64,000 bases of DNA from Ceratotherium simum simum (taxonomy: Eukaryota; Chordata; Mammalia; Perissodactyla; Rhinocerotidae), in the NCBI RefSeq assembly GCF_000283155.1, contig NW_004454229.1, positions 4,266,697 to 4,330,696 of the forward strand, read 5' to 3'. Shown here piece after piece: positions 39,101 through 51,100 of the stretch; positions within the stretch are counted from its first letter, which is position 1, and each line of letters opens with the position of its first letter. Under the pieces are notes generated by a model that saw only the letters and a list, made by a program, of their open reading frames with translations, had not been told where the DNA came from and did no database searches. The translations under genes were made by a program, and so were the position numbers.

Positions 39101-42100
39101 TATTCCTATTAAAACAAAAATATACAGAAAAATCGAATTAGGAAATCTAAATTTTCTTAAATTTTAAAATTAGTTTATAGAATTTATTCAGTAAACTCTT
39201 AAAAGTCAAGATATAATATTATGATTTCAACTATGTTAAGCAATCCCCAAAGCCCATACAACATTGTTTAAAATATAAATTTGAATTACATCTATAGTAA
39301 GACTGATGTAGGGGAGCAAATCAGTTAAAGAATGAACCCAGTTAATTACACAACATTTGCATCTGAACAAGGCTAACTGTACTATATTTGGTAACTCTGG
39401 AGGGATAAACACGTGCTTCTTTCTAAATAATGGCTCCCCAGGGGCTGGCAGAGTGGTTAAGCGTGTGCACTCTGCTTGGGCAGCCTGGGGTTCGCAGATT
39501 CAGATCCCGGGCACGCCCCGATGCATTGCTTATCAAGCCATGCTGTGGCGGCGTCCCATATAAAGTAGAGGAAGATGGACATGGATGTTAGCCCAGGGCC
39601 AATCTTCCTCAGCAAAAAGAGGAGGATTGGCATTTGGTGTTAGCTCAGGGCTGATCTTCCTCACACACACACAAAATATCTCCCCAAAAAAGCTTATTTA
39701 CTGGGAATTCAAAATGACTCATGATGAATGTCATGTTAAAACAAATAAACAGTCTATAAAAAAAATAACTGGATGGAAACAAAGAAATGTTAACAGTCTT
39801 TGAAAAACAGAATCATGGATGACTTTTTTTCTACTTTTTAGTAATTTTCAAGATTTCTACAATGAATTACCTTAGTAATCAATCAGAGGATAAACAAGGC
39901 TTTGTTAATTGAGAAAATAAGCATTGCCAAAAAAAAAAAAGGAAGACTAGTATATATAGTATAATTCCATTTCCATAAAAAAGATATGTGTTTTATATTA
40001 TTTTTTTTTCTTTTTCTTTCTTTTTTTTTTTTTGTGAGGAAGATCAGCCCTGAGCTAACGTCCACGCCAAGCCTCCTCTTTTTGCTGAGGAAGACTGGCC
40101 CTGAGCTAACATCGGTGCTGATCTTCCTCCACTTTATATGGGACACCGCCACAGCACAGCCTGACAAGCGGTGCGCTGGTGTGCGCCTGGGGTCCGAACC
40201 TGGGCCACCAGCAGCAGAGTGCATACACTTAACCAGTGCGCCACGGGGCTGGCCCTATATTCATTATTTTAATGTCTGAAAGATATATATGAAACTATTA
40301 ATGTTGGGTATATCTTTGAGGACAGAGACAAAGAAAAGGAGAAGCACAGCTTTACTCTTTTGTCCTATTTTAATATTTTACAAGCATGTATTATTTTTAT
40401 AGTAAAAATTTAAAACAAATTTTTAAATATGCATATAATGATTTTAACACTTTTGGGGACACTCTAACATAACTATACAATCAATATATATTACTTTTTC
40501 CTATATTATCCTTACACCAAAAGCACGTAGACAATACACATGTTCTCTGCTTTCTCACTGGAGGCATACCATTCTTCTTAACTTTATGGGACTTGAGCAA
40601 TTGAATATTCTAACATATACGTGAAAAAAAGCATTTTTACTGAGCTTAAGCAATACACATTACTTTCCTTCCTTCTGCTTGCATGTGTGTCCTCACGGTT
40701 TTGTTTTGTTGATAATGGTTTCAAAAAATAAGTTAAATTTTTACCAGTTCATTAGCATTTGTTTCTAATTAGAAAAGCATTTGCAGGCACTGACTGATCC
40801 TTATCTTAAAGAAATTCTTGGCCTATGCTATATTGCTCATATAAGATAACATAAATAAGTTGAAATGTTTTCCTAATTTGTATAAATCTGCCCTATCTCA
40901 TTCCCAACTCATAGTAGTAAGTCCTCGAGATTTATGCTGTAGTCCTTTTCCAGGCTAAAAATTATTCAACTTTACTTTTGACAGGATCAAACTAAATGGT
41001 CACCACTGAGAAATACATCATAAGCTAATATATTTTTGTGCTCAAAGTACTAAAGAAAATAATTACAGAAGTTAGCACTCATGGGCCAGCCCCGTGGCTT
41101 AGTGGTTAAGTGCGCGCGCTCCGCTGCTGGCCGCCCGGGTTCGGATCCCGGGCACGCACGGACGCACCACTTCTCCGGCCATGCTGAGGCCGCGTCCCAC
41201 ATACAGCAACTAGAAGGATGTGCAGCTATGACATACAACTATCTACTGGGGCTTTGGGGGGAAATAAATAAATAAATAAAATCTTTAAAAAATAAAAAGA
41301 AGTTAGCACTTACACTAAGATATTTAATTTCAAAGACTCAGGAAAGGCAACCAGTTATAAGAAAATTCTAGTTTTTATACCCAAGAAGACATTAAATATA
41401 CAGCAAGGCTTGAAAAATTCAGGAGTAGTGAGGTCCCAGTTTACCACATTACCTGTTTATAAAACCAGAACACTCAAATGTAAACCATTTAGCATGCTTT
41501 AAAAATATGACTCTCACTCAGTATCTAATGGAATAAACTTGCCCTTGAACTCTTACCTGTAATGTTGCTGTTGAGGAGGAAGTGCCCATGTGATGGTCAG
41601 AGCATGAATTTTTCTGATTGGAACAACTGAACAAAAATATTTTTCAGAAGAACAGATATAAGTGTTTATCCATAATTTTTACTATGTTACACAAAAATTT
41701 TTTTAATTCAATATACTACATCCTCCAATAAACAGGGGAAGGTTAAATACAATGCAATTATTATTTCAAGCTGCCAATTTTCCAATTTGAATAATGCGAT
41801 TTTCATAAATTTCTTTTCAATTTGGTTTCACAAGTAGAGAAAGCATGGATAAAAGAACTATTAAAATATGAAATGCTCCTAAAGATGGATCCCTTCTTGC
41901 AAGAAAGGATACAGGACTAGGAGTCAGGAGACCCATGGTCGAAATCCAGCCCTACCCTCTCTCTTGCTATATGTGTTTACATGACCTTGAGAAAATCACT
42001 TGCCTTTAAATCTTTCTTTCTTTTTTTTTTTTTGGTTGTTGTTGTTGTTTTTTGTGAGGAAGATAAGCCCTGAGTTAACATCCATGCCAATCTTCCTCTT

Positions 42101-45100
42101 TTTTTTGCTGAGGAAGACCTGCCCTGAGCTAACATCCATGCAGATCTTCCTCCACTTTATGTGGGATGCTGCCACAGCATGGCTTGACAACCGGTGCGTC
42201 AGTGTGCGCCCGGGATCCGAACCCAGGCCGCCAACAGCCGAGCACGCACACTTAACCGCTACACCACAGAGCCAGCCCCGCCTTTAAATCTTTCTGAATT
42301 TGTTTTCTTATGGTATAGTGAGTGGGTTAGGCTGAAGTGCTCTAAGATTCCTCCCAGGGCCGGCCGCGTGGCTTGGCGGTTGAGTGCGCTAGCTCCGCTG
42401 CTGACAGCCCGGGTTAGGATCTGAGCGCGCACCAATGCGCCGCTTCTCCGGCCATGCTGAGGCCGCCTCCCATGTACAGCAACTAGAGGGATGTGCAGCT
42501 ATGACATACAACTATCTACTGGGGCTTTGGGGGGGAAAAATAAATAAATAAAATGATAAAAAAAAAAGATTCCTCCCAGTGTTATTATCCTATGATTCTA
42601 TGAAGAGAACATCTAAAGCCAGAAAGAATACAACCAAAAATAAGCTGTCTCTGGGAAGAGTCAGCGTAGATAGAATGGAGCCAGCAGCAGATAAAGGGTG
42701 TGACAAAACAATCATTGATCAGAGGAAGGGAAGAGGAAAGAGACTGGCAATAGGGCGAAGGAGGAGGAGGAGGAGGGAATACCTAGGCAATTAGGAGAAA
42801 GAGAAAAAAATCTGCCGTGACAAAAAGAGCAAGGAAAGAGAAAGGGAGAATTAAGAATGTTTCTGCAATATTCACTACGGGCAAATTGTTAAGTAACTTA
42901 TAGCATAACCATGTAACGGCTCTTTGGCAGTTATTACAAATATAATATTAAATGAAAAAAACCAAGAGACAGAAGTATATATATTTTATAATCTCAACTA
43001 CATTAAGAAAATATACCTATAGAAACTCAAGAGGAAATTTTCCAAAATGATTTCTCTGGGTGATTTTTCCCCCTATTTCTTTACACTTAAAATTTTTCTT
43101 CATTTAACCAAAAATTGTTTTTATAATGAAGATAAAGGAAACGATTTCCAAACTGTTTTCCCCTCTTCTATTTTTCTCTCTTTAAAGGCAAAAAAGAGCA
43201 GAATATAGATAAAATGAAATAGGAAAGAAACAAAAAACCAAAGAACAAAAAGAACAAGGGAAAACAGAGAGAAAGCATGAAACAAACTCAGGTAGCAGCA
43301 GGTCCCAGACCAATCAATCTGCTGCTAGTTAGTGGCCTGCTATCCGTCACTAATTGAATCTCCACTGTCCATCTACTCCCTTTCCAACCCAGCTGTACTT
43401 TCTGTTCTCATTTTCAAAGAAAATTGGCAGCCTCAATTAAGTTTTAGAGAATGCGCTCAAGTTATTTCAAACAGTTTTAAACCTTTGGTTCACGAACCTC
43501 TATAAAGTTTGTTAAATGCTGGTGTGTCAAATGGATCCGTTAAATGGCCAAAGTTTGGTTTGGGTAACCCACTGAAAATAAAACAAATACATTAAAATTT
43601 AATTGGCAAAAGTGTTTATAAGCAGTATCTTTAGGGATGCGTAACTGATAGGTATTTATAATCTAGTCTACATACTCCTGGCTGAAAAGCATTCTAGGCA
43701 TAAACGAATAGATGGCAACAAAGCCACAAAATCCTAAATAACCCATTCTTAACCTCAGTCCCAATAACTCAAATACCTTTAAAACTCACAAGAGATGGAA
43801 AACAATGAATTGACGAGACCTCTCCTCCCAATATTTACTGCCTCTATCAGCCCCATTCAACTTCAGTTCTCTTCCTATACAAAGCCATTTTAGAAAGAAA
43901 ACTTATAGAGATATAAGATACATAAGCAGAGATATTTTTTTAATTCAACAAATATATATGGAGTGATTATTAGGTATAAAGCACTATATTAGGCACTGTG
44001 GTATTTAAAAGACATGGGCTCTCCTAGAGGCTTCAAGCCCATCTGGTTGAAGATATCATTGCTAATATTTCTTCTAAAACTGGTCAACACAAATTAGTAT
44101 TAAATACCTAGAAGACTTCTTAACCTGTCTGATTAAGGAACCAAAGTTATTAGTGAATAATATTTAAGAGAATTTTAAAAAATGCTTATCAGGGATTGAT
44201 AGGACCTAATGAATCCCTCTATTCAACATACCTCTGATTTTATTAGTAAAGTTTCACAGTAAAACACGTTTCAATCTGCCATTTGACATTTCCATAGCTC
44301 ACACTCATTTCTTATCAAAACAAATAAAACAATTCCACAACTTTGGCATGGCTTTCATTATCTTTACATACATAAAAAGTACTGCTAATTATCAATGGAA
44401 ATTTACATAAAGCCAAGATAATGATAACCACTCAGTTGTTATTACTAATTATTCTAATATTTTTAAAGCTAATTTTTCTTTCAAAAATTTAAAACAAATT
44501 ATGTTTTAGAATGAGGAACTAGAAAAAGTCTAGCTTACTCACCTGATGCAAGAAAAAAAATCTGATTTCATTTATTTTACTAAAATGCAAACTGCTAGGA
44601 GTGGGAAGAAAGAAAGAATTGCTTCAGAATTAAAATTTTTGTATTCTTTGTAACAAAAATGTAAGAATAAAGTGTCTTTCTTTTTTTTGTGAGGAAGATC
44701 AGCCCTGAGCTAACATGATGCCAATCCTCCTCTTTTTTTGCCGAGGAAGATTGGCCCTGGGCTAACATCTGTGCCCATCTTCCTCTACTTTATACGGGAT
44801 GCTGCCACAGCATGGCTTGACAAGCAGTGCGTCAGTGTGTGCCCAGGATCCGAGCCTGCGAACCCTGGGCCGCCACAGCGGAGCGCCTGCACTTAACTGC
44901 TGCGCCACCGAGCCGGCCCCCTAAAGTGTCTTTTAAATACTAGTATTATTGTGATAAATTTGATATGGACAAAAAATAGTAGCTTTCTGAACTGGAACCC
45001 TATATATAATCTCTAATAAAAGATTATTTGGTTCAACCAAATGAAATAGACCTTTCAGGCAGTATGGAAAGTCAACCATCATCTACAAGATTATTTCTTT

Positions 45101-48100
45101 TATGGGGAAAAGCATTCCACGTTCCAAACAACTGACTTAAAAAGCAAACTTTCAGGACACAATTTGTTCTAAGGCAGGGGTACAAGCATATACATATATT
45201 CTGCCTCTCAATATAACACTTGCTTTCATATCACAGTTTCAAACACTCTATACAGTAACAGAAAAGCTCTGAATAAATGTAAAAGGAGGCATAAATTCTT
45301 CAGAATTACTGCTTACTATAAGTTTACAAGCTTATAAATTTTGAACTACAGCAACTGTGGAAACTTGGGTTCTCATCTTATTTTTCCCACTCAATTGCTG
45401 TAGGAAACCACTTTAGGTCTTAATTTAATCACCTGTTTAAAAAAAAAAAAACCCACAAAAACCTTTGGACCCATACAAGAAGGTATGGCCGCTTTAACTC
45501 TAAAGGCATATGATTTATGAAAATAAATGTCTTACTTGTTTGGTATCTGAGAGAAGATTTCAGTCACCCACTTTTCCAAAGTATCCAGTGTTTCTTAGTG
45601 GGGAGGGCAGGAAGGAGACAGGGAAATACAATGTTGTTATTCCAGGTAGACATGCAATTAGATTTCTCACAGATCTTTAACTATAAAACAAAGGGATACT
45701 TTAATTTGGGCATTACTTGCCACTCTTAACCAGTAATGAGTAACAGGAAAAATAGCAATAGTCAAGAAAACCTTAGGACACATATAATTTGTTAGACTCC
45801 TTTATTTCTACCTGGTAAAGTTAGAAAAAGCACACAAGTAAAAAAAAAAAAAAGTTTTTGTTTATCATTAGGCTAGTGTGAAGGGCCAAGAGATAAGAAT
45901 ATACCACTCATCTTCCTACCCCATTCCAAAACTTGCTTCCTCTAGGAAGGTTTCTCCGAATTAACCCACACTACACGGATCCTTCTCAGCATCTCATCAG
46001 TACTTTTATACTCCATTTATTTTACACTAATTTATACTTGCTGAGGTTTTAATCCACAAGTCTTCTTCTTAGGTTTCATATTCTATGATTTCTATCTTCT
46101 TCTGATTTTTTTCTTATATTTCATAAGAAATTCTTTTGAAATTTCTAGTAAAACAGAAGATCTAATTGAAAAAGGAAACCTTTTATCTTTATCCCAGTGA
46201 CTCATTACCATCATTGGATAGTATTTGTTAGTTCCACCAGACACATGAGTTTCATTAATTCTCAAATGAGATGCCCAAGTACATAAAACACAAGTTGCAA
46301 ATTAGACTTATCAAGTTCTGAACTTATTCTATACTATTTATACAGATAGTTCACTCTTAAATGGTATAATAAATGCTAAAGCTCCAAAAATCAATTGAGT
46401 GTAGATTGTACGAGGTTCTCTTATCAAATATCTGGGGCTTATTTTAGAAATTTGCAACAAGCACTAATATGCTCTTATATTTGTCATCACAGAGGAAGAG
46501 ACTGTAAAAGAAACAATACCTAGTTGAAGAAAAATGCATGTTCATGACAGATTTAGAAACAAAAATTAAAAATTATAAATTACATACTGAATATGGAATT
46601 GCCTATTTTAACAAATGTTGTAAAAGGAATCGAGAACACATTTGTAGTTTGAACAAAAGACTCTACCATACCTTATCCATAACTTTACATTCAAGTCAAC
46701 TTTAGTGGACTAATTTTGATCATAAATGCAAAAATGTTTTATATTTAAGTGCTAAGCAGCTCTGATCTTAATTTCGACAATAAGAGAACAAAATTTTATA
46801 AAAAGGAGAATCACGTTCGGGTGAGAGGATTACTTTTTCAAAAAGAAATGTGCAAACTATAAGGTATGTCAAAAAGGAATAGTTCAGCAACTGACTGACT
46901 TTGAAAAACAGTGTAAGGAGACTGAAATGCAAAGAAAACAAAAGAAAGCTACCATGATTTCTCTAATAAGAAAAAGTTAACACAAGTTATTGAAGATAAT
47001 GATAAAAGGAGGAGAAGAGTAGAGGTATTGATCAGTATTTTACATTTAAGATACTTCTGCTATCAGCACCATGAGGGATTTCAATTAATAAGCCCATTTT
47101 ACTAGACTCTATGTAAGGATGAAAAGACAGATATCTTGCCCTATAAGAGTTTATGATCAACATAAATTAAATGCAAAACCAGAGATAACAGAGGCAGTAG
47201 CTGAATGTGGCTTAAAAGACCAATTCATGACCTATTAGTACATTAGTATGCTTACAGACTTGCCTAGAGACAGGACATATATCTATAAGAGAAAAAACAT
47301 TTGCCTGAGAATCACACGATTTTGTGCTTCCCTGAGCTTTGCCACTTGCTATACGACCTCTCCAAATCCTGATTTCCTTTAGTTCATATTAGGGTCAAGC
47401 ACTAAAGTAATTAACAGTGCACTGCAACACTGATCAAAGTAAACAAATCCTAAGAAAGCACTACTTCAGAGTAATTCTAAGGGCCATAATAGATAATATT
47501 ACCTTTGGATTGAACCACTAAAGTCATGTAATGAGCAGAGTAGTAACGCATCCAGAATTCTCTCAGTCTAGCATGTGTATCAATACTATTCCTTTTTGGC
47601 TCATGTTTGAGAGTCTCAGCGTTTCCTGTAAAAAGATGAAAAAGATTATAGAAAAAACTAAGTTTATTTGGTTAAAAGTCTCTACACCAACAACACATGC
47701 TCTGCTACTATACATAGCTAATGAAATAACCCAAGTGACTCAAGAATATTGAACCAGAGTGTAATAATAATATCAGTATAAGACAAAAATTCACAAGAAA
47801 CAATTCTGAATAAGGAATTAATCTTTCATTGGCAATGTCTTAACAACAGTAATTGTCTTAAACTTCCTTTCTTAATAATTAGTCTAGTATTGAATTCAGG
47901 TTTTATCTCTGAATTATTTTAATAATATTCTCCATAATTCTTAAAAATAAACCACATAAAGGATGTCATATAAAATGTATATAACTGTACAAAATATACA
48001 GGGAAGCAAAACATCCTTTGAATGAAGTGCCATTTAGATCAACTTATCCCAGATTCTACTTATGGTCAAGAGGATTAATATGAGGCTATAAATGAATTCT

Positions 48101-51100
48101 AACACTAAGAAAAAGCAGACACCATTTAAACAGTTTAGCAGTCAAAAATTAGGTCACAGCTCAAAAACTATTAGAGAAATCATTGTTGAATCTCTGTTGA
48201 TAAATGGAAATGTCAGGATAGGGTAAAGCACAGACTTTATAATCAGATAAAGAGAGGTTCAAATCCCACATCCACCACTGTGATTTAAGCAAATTAAATA
48301 ACTTCCCTGAGCCTGTTTCATCTTTAAACAGGGATGATAATGGTACCCAGCACATAACACTGGTAGTAAATGAATAAATGCGATAATTCATGTAGTGTTA
48401 GCAGAGTACCTGGCACCCAGAAACCATTCACAAAATTCTTGATATATTCTTGATATATCCAGTGTCAGAGAACCAAATATAGACATACTTTAACCACTTT
48501 TTATTTGAAAAGCTACCTACCTACCTTAAAAGGTAAAAGGTTCTCAGCTACCCTACCTTTATAACCTTCTATTCTTTATCAACTTTTCATATTCTCAATC
48601 TTCCTCAATTAGAAAATATGAAATATGATGAAGTATTTAGTATCTTACCCCAAAAAAATTTCCCCATAGGATGTCCAGGTCTAGCAAGGCTTCCAAACAA
48701 CATTTCCTTTCGGTTTGCATCAGAAGGTCTTGCAAGTTGATACTCTGTCAGTTTTAAAGAAATACTTTTAATAAAATGAAATTCAGTATCTGCTTTATTA
48801 CTGGAAATTCAAGCTTACAGAACTGAAAGAGGAGAAGTCACAAAAATTAATTTTATGAATTATGTGTTATAAGACTGAGGTGATCTAAGCCAGGCTCTAT
48901 GACTTAACATATTCTGTAACTTTGCAGAGTCAATTCACCTTTCTAGAGGTTTTCCTTTATTTTCAAATGAAACAGGGTAGTTAATGATCTGAAAGTTTCA
49001 ACTCTAGGACACTATGTCCAAGATTTTACTGATGAAAGTACTAATAAAATGTTAAATCAAATTCTTGATTATCTGGGAACTTTGTCATATATATTGTTTA
49101 CATTTCCCCCAAAGCAAACTATGTTGGTAATAAAATATTAATGGTTAAGAACAATTGCTTTCAAGTCAGAAATATCTCAGCTAGAATTCAAGGTCTGCCA
49201 TTTACTAAGCTGTACAATCTTGAGGAAGTTATCTAACTTCTCTGATTCTATTTCTGCATCTATAAAATGGAGTTACTAGTATCTAGTTCATAGGATTCTT
49301 ATAAGGATTAAATAAGACAAGATATTTTCCTTTAACAAATATTTACTGAACATCTACTATGTGGCAGGTACTACTAAATTAGTTGCTGGAGGTAGAAATG
49401 TGAATAAAAGGGACCAAGTCCCTGCCCTCAAGGAGTTTACATTCTAGCAGGGGAGACTAACAATAAATAAACCAACACATAGATTCTAAACATAATGTCA
49501 GTCAGTGATGGGTGCTATAAAGAAAAATAAAGCTGGGTAAGGGAAATTAGAGTGATGACAGGGTGATCATAGAAGGCCTCTCTGAAGAGGTGACAAATGA
49601 GCAGAAACCCAAACAAAGTAGGGATAATGTCATAAGAATATGTGGGGGAAGTTTTCCAGGTATGGGAATTATGAATTCAAAGGCTTTAAGACAAGAAATA
49701 GCTTAATGAATTCAAAGGCAGCAATGAGGCCAGTGGAGTTGTTTAATAATTGAAGGAGCTTAGTTAGAGCCCAGTAGAAAGTACAGTTTGCTATGGCTAA
49801 GTGCTACAACACATAGAGTATTATGAAAATATTTAAGGACTATCATCTAACCTAATTTTGTCTTATTTTTGTGTATGAATTTATTTTGGGGGATGGGCTC
49901 ATGGAAAGAGGTTTCCCAGGGAGTGACTCAAATTGAGCCCTGAGGGACAAACTGGAGTTTTTTAGGGAATAGAAAGGGAGGGAGAAATGGGAGTGTGCAA
50001 AACATTCTAAGGAGAAAAACTTAAAAGAGATAGAGAATATGGCACCACTGAAAAACAGAAAGAAGGTCAATATGGTTGAACAACGTTCAGAATCAAAGCA
50101 GAGGCAAGATATCAGGCTGAAAAGATAAAGAAGAAATAATTTTTGAAAGAGCCTAGTAAGACCTCTGGGAAGCAGTATTGCATGTGTAATAGTACAGATC
50201 TTGGTATCATACAGTCATTATTGACTTTGGATCCTCAGTGAAATGACTGATTCTGGGACTTTGGGTTAATTACTTAACCCCTCTAAGCCTCAGTTTCATT
50301 ATATGTCAAATAAGGATAATGGGGATAATAACAATCACAATAATGCATGCAATAAGTGCTCAATAAATGTTAGCTATTATTATTTATCATAGGAGTAATG
50401 GTAAGGCATTGTAGATGTTTAATAAAGAGAGTGACATTATCAGATTTGGACTGTAGTAAGTTGATTCTGGTTGTAAATGTGGAGAACGGATTGAAGGGAA
50501 GCAAAAGTAGAGATAGGAAAACTGATTAGGGGCCATCACTGTTATACTTGGTGAAGAGAGTGGAAACTAAAGTGGTGACAGTAGGGATGGAAAGAAGCAG
50601 AAGTAAGCATATTCAATGAAATACTTCAGTTATGAGCCATAAGTCTAAATCAAATATGAGACAGTAAAAAATATATATATAGCTTCAACAGAGTAAATAA
50701 AAAGAAAATCTCTGTAAAAAATATGAAGATATGGCTATAACACAGGACAAACAACTCCACTAAGTATAGTAGGTTGAATAATGGCCCCCAAAGATGTCCA
50801 CATCCTAATCGCCAAAAACGATAAATATGTTACCTTATGTGGTAAAAAGAACTTTTGCAGGTGTAATTTAATTAAGGATCCTGAGAAAGAGAGATTATCC
50901 TGGATTATCTAGATGGTCCCAATGTAATCATAAGTGTCCTTATAAGAGAAAGGCAAGAGGATCAAAGTCAGAGAGAAGATGTGAGGATAGAAGCAGAGGC
51001 CAGAGAGGAGAGAGGATTCCACACTGATGACTCTTAAGATAGAGAAAGGAGCCATAGCCTAGGAATGTAGGTGGTATCTAGAAGGTGGAAAAGACAAGGA

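Larger units (their letters stand above)
41905..42605 (+). mobile_element. MIR SINE split by two opposite EREs
   Basis: Segments 41905-42017, 42280-42357 and 42566-42605 join into one MIR-type reading: gagtcaggagacccatggtc, ccttgagaaaatcacttgcc, gtgggttaggctgaagtgct, then cctatgattctatga. Confidence 0.75.
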
